Under the pieces are notes generated by a model. That model saw nothing but the letters and a program-made list of their open reading frames with translations. It was not told the origin of the DNA and did not search any database. A DNA stretch of 23,896 nt, from NCBI GenBank assembly GCA_002422505.1, contig DIVX01000129.1:1-23896 (forward strand), in the 5' to 3' direction. Numbering within the stretch: the stretch's first letter is position 1; every line of letters begins with the position of its first letter. This document shows, one piece after another, positions 22,337 through 23,896 of the stretch. The translations under genes were made by a program, and so were the position numbers. This DNA comes from Desulfovibrio sp. UBA6121. Lineage in GTDB: Bacteria; Desulfobacterota; Desulfovibrionia; Desulfovibrionales; Desulfovibrionaceae.

Positions 22337-23896
22337 ATGAAACTCAACATTTTTGTTAAAGTAACAGGAATGGTTCTCGGAGCTGTTCTCGTCACCAGCA
22401 TCAGCCTGTTTCTGGCGGCGCACTATTTTGCACGCCAAGGCTTCAACGCCGAGGCCCAAGACAACATCCGGCTGTTCCAAACCGTGGTGAGCAAAGAAGT
22501 GCAGAGCCAGCAAGATTCCGCGCTGCACGCCGTCACTTCGCTTTCGCACAATCCGCTGCTAACGCAAGCGGCCGCTGCGGGCGACGCCAAGACCCTGCGC
22601 GAACTGCTTAAAACCCAGCTGGAAATCTTCGGCGCGGGCACCGCCTTCGTCACCGACGCCAAGGGCGTCATCCTTGCGCGCGGCCACTCCGACAAGGCGG
22701 GCGACAGCGCCGCCGACCGTTTCTGCGTGGGCGAGGCCCTGAAGGGCAAGGCCGGGTCCTCCATTGAAAAAGGCAAAATCGTCAAGTTCGCCATCCTGGC
22801 CGCCCACCCCATCAAGCAGGGCGACACCGTCATCGGCGTGCTGGCCATGGGCATAGACCTGGCCAGCGAAGCCCAGGTGGACGCCCTGAAGGCCCTTACC
22901 GGCCTTGAAGTAACACTTTTCGAGGACGACACGCGCATCGCCACCACGGTGATGAAGGACGGCAAGCGCGCCACCGGCACCAAGATGGACAATCCCAACG
23001 TGCTGGAAACCGTGCTGAAGAAGGGCGAGCTGTTCCTCTCGCAGAACACCATCCTGGGCAAGTCGTATGAAACCGCCTACTGGCCCATCAAAGAGGGCGA
23101 CGGCGACATTCGCGGCATGCTCTTCATCGGCAAAGACCGCAAAATCATAGAAGATACCGAAGGCAAAATCTCCTGGGCCATCTTCCTGGCCGCCACGGTC
23201 ATTTCCATCATCATGGGCGCGCTCGGACTGCTGTTCGCCCGCTCCCTGGCGCGGCCCCTGCAACGCACGGCCTCCTTCGCCGAGGCCGTGGCCCATGGCG
23301 ACCTGGAACGCCAGCTTGACGTGGTGCGGGCCGACGAAATAGGCACCCTGGCCGACACGTTGCGCCACATGGTGAACAAATTGAAGGACATGATCGCCGA
23401 GAGCGAACAGAAAACCGTGGAGGCATCGCGCCTGGCGGAAGAAGCCAGCCGCGCCACCGCCGTGGCCGAAGACGCCCTGAAGCAGGCCGCCCAGGCCAAG
23501 CGCGAAGGCCTGCTGCACGCCGCCAACCAGCTGGAGCAGGTGGTGGGCATCGTGTCCTCTGCGGCGGAAGACCTCACCACCCAGATCGAACAGTCGCGGC
23601 GCGGCGCAGACCACCAGTCCCAGCGCGTGACCGAGACCGCCACCGCCATGGAAGAAATGAACGCCACCGTGCTGGAAGTGGCCCAAAACGCTGGCCGCGC
23701 CGCAGAAACCAGCGAAAACGCCCGCAAGAACGCCGCCCAGGGCGAACAGGTGGTGGCGCAGGTGGTGTCCGGCATCGGCCAGGTGCAAAAAACCAGCGAG
23801 GACCTCAAGACCGACATGGCCTCCCTGGGCCGCCAGGCCGACGGCATCGGCAACATCCTCTCCGTCATCAGCGACATTGCCGACCAGACCAACCTG
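22337..23896 (+). CDS. Methyl-accepting chemotaxis protein with Cache-type sensor, 3' partial
   Basis: 520 residues are visible and the frame runs off the window end. ATG preceded by AGGGG, 6 bases upstream. Transmembrane helix 1 is at about 8-29. A large periplasmic region (30-268) has Cache-like elements (AFVTDAKGVILARGHSDKAG; TLFEDDTRIATTV; GMLFIGKD), probably a double Cache. Transmembrane helix 2 is at about 270-290, HAMP at about 292-345 and the signalling domain from about 390. The last residues, SVISDIADQTNL, are the start of the conserved hairpin tip, so about the last 150 or more residues lie outside. Cache domains bind small organic acids, amino acids or other nutrients; the ligand is not predictable here. 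It is divergent from the MFS-glycosyltransferase pair and could be controlled by the inverted repeat upstream. Confidence 0.93.
   Translation, partial: MKLNIFVKVTGMVLGAVLVTSISLFLAAHYFARQGFNAEAQDNIRLFQTVVSKEVQSQQDSALHAVTSLSHNPLLTQAAAAGDAKTLRELLKTQLEIFGAGTAFVTDAKGVILARGHSDKAGDSAADRFCVGEALKGKAGSSIEKGKIVKFAILAAHPIKQGDTVIGVLAMGIDLASEAQVDALKALTGLEVTLFEDDTRIATTVMKDGKRATGTKMDNPNVLETVLKKGELFLSQNTILGKSYETAYWPIKEGDGDIRGMLFIGKDRKIIEDTEGKISWAIFLAATVISIIMGALGLLFARSLARPLQRTASFAEAVAHGDLERQLDVVRADEIGTLADTLRHMVNKLKDMIAESEQKTVEASRLAEEASRATAVAEDALKQAAQAKREGLLHAANQLEQVVGIVSSAAEDLTTQIEQSRRGADHQSQRVTETATAMEEMNATVLEVAQNAGRAAETSENARKNAAQGEQVVAQVVSGIGQVQKTSEDLKTDMASLGRQADGIGNILSVISDIADQTNL

Overview
The window is GC-rich, almost fully coding DNA from a Gram-negative, motile, probably anaerobic bacterium. 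An energy-converting-hydrogenase-like complex, two methyl-accepting chemotaxis proteins, a multi-PAS orphan kinase and outer-membrane lipid-trafficking genes best fit a Desulfovibrio-like member of the Desulfobacterota. That placement is inference: there is no rRNA or other taxonomic marker here. I see no tRNA, rRNA or CRISPR array.

Layout. (1) 1-2822, plus strand: the end of a membrane-bound complex related to hydrogenase-4 and complex I. It has an antiporter-like HyfF subunit (5' end outside the window), a fused NuoC/NuoD-like HyfG subunit, and a fused 2x[4Fe-4S] ferredoxin/NuoB-like HyfI subunit. The large subunit lacks both CxxC nickel-ligand pairs, so this looks like an energy-converting hydrogenase-related (Ehr) complex rather than a hydrogenase. 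(2) 2841-5069, minus: a soluble four-PAS histidine kinase with its own promoter. (3) 9648 down to 5150, minus: a compact four-gene operon, nfeD-like, SPFH (qmcA-like), DEAD-box RNA helicase, rsmB-like rRNA methyltransferase, with gaps of 9 bases or less. (4) 9859-12219, plus: a CorA-family metal channel, a 53-residue orphan protein and argB. (5) 12216-12473: a 5'-truncated IS481-type transposase remnant against the argB stop codon. (6) 12661-14571, minus: a chemotaxis receptor with an Ala/Pro tandem repeat in its sensor domain, divergent from an O-methyltransferase-like gene (14759-15904).

(7) 19990 down to 15923, minus: four exported proteins. These are a tiny Lys/Ala-rich protein with its own terminator, an exported alpha/beta hydrolase translationally coupled (ATGA) to the MlaA lipoprotein, and a PEGA-domain lipoprotein with a possible 17-kDa-surface-antigen-like domain. 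This is the most suggestive cell-envelope cluster in the window. (8) 22110 down to 20223, minus: an MFS-type membrane protein whose 3' end overlaps a family-2-like glycosyltransferase. (9) 22337 to the end, plus: a Cache-type chemotaxis receptor cut off by the window edge, preceded by an AT-rich promoter region with an inverted repeat.

Most of this is ordinary core and accessory content. The parts most worth a second look are the Ni-site-less Ehr complex, the hydrolase-MlaA-PEGA envelope cluster, the Lys-rich exported peptide, the 53-aa orphan, and several structured intergenic repeats. I did not find a clearly new defence or mobile system.
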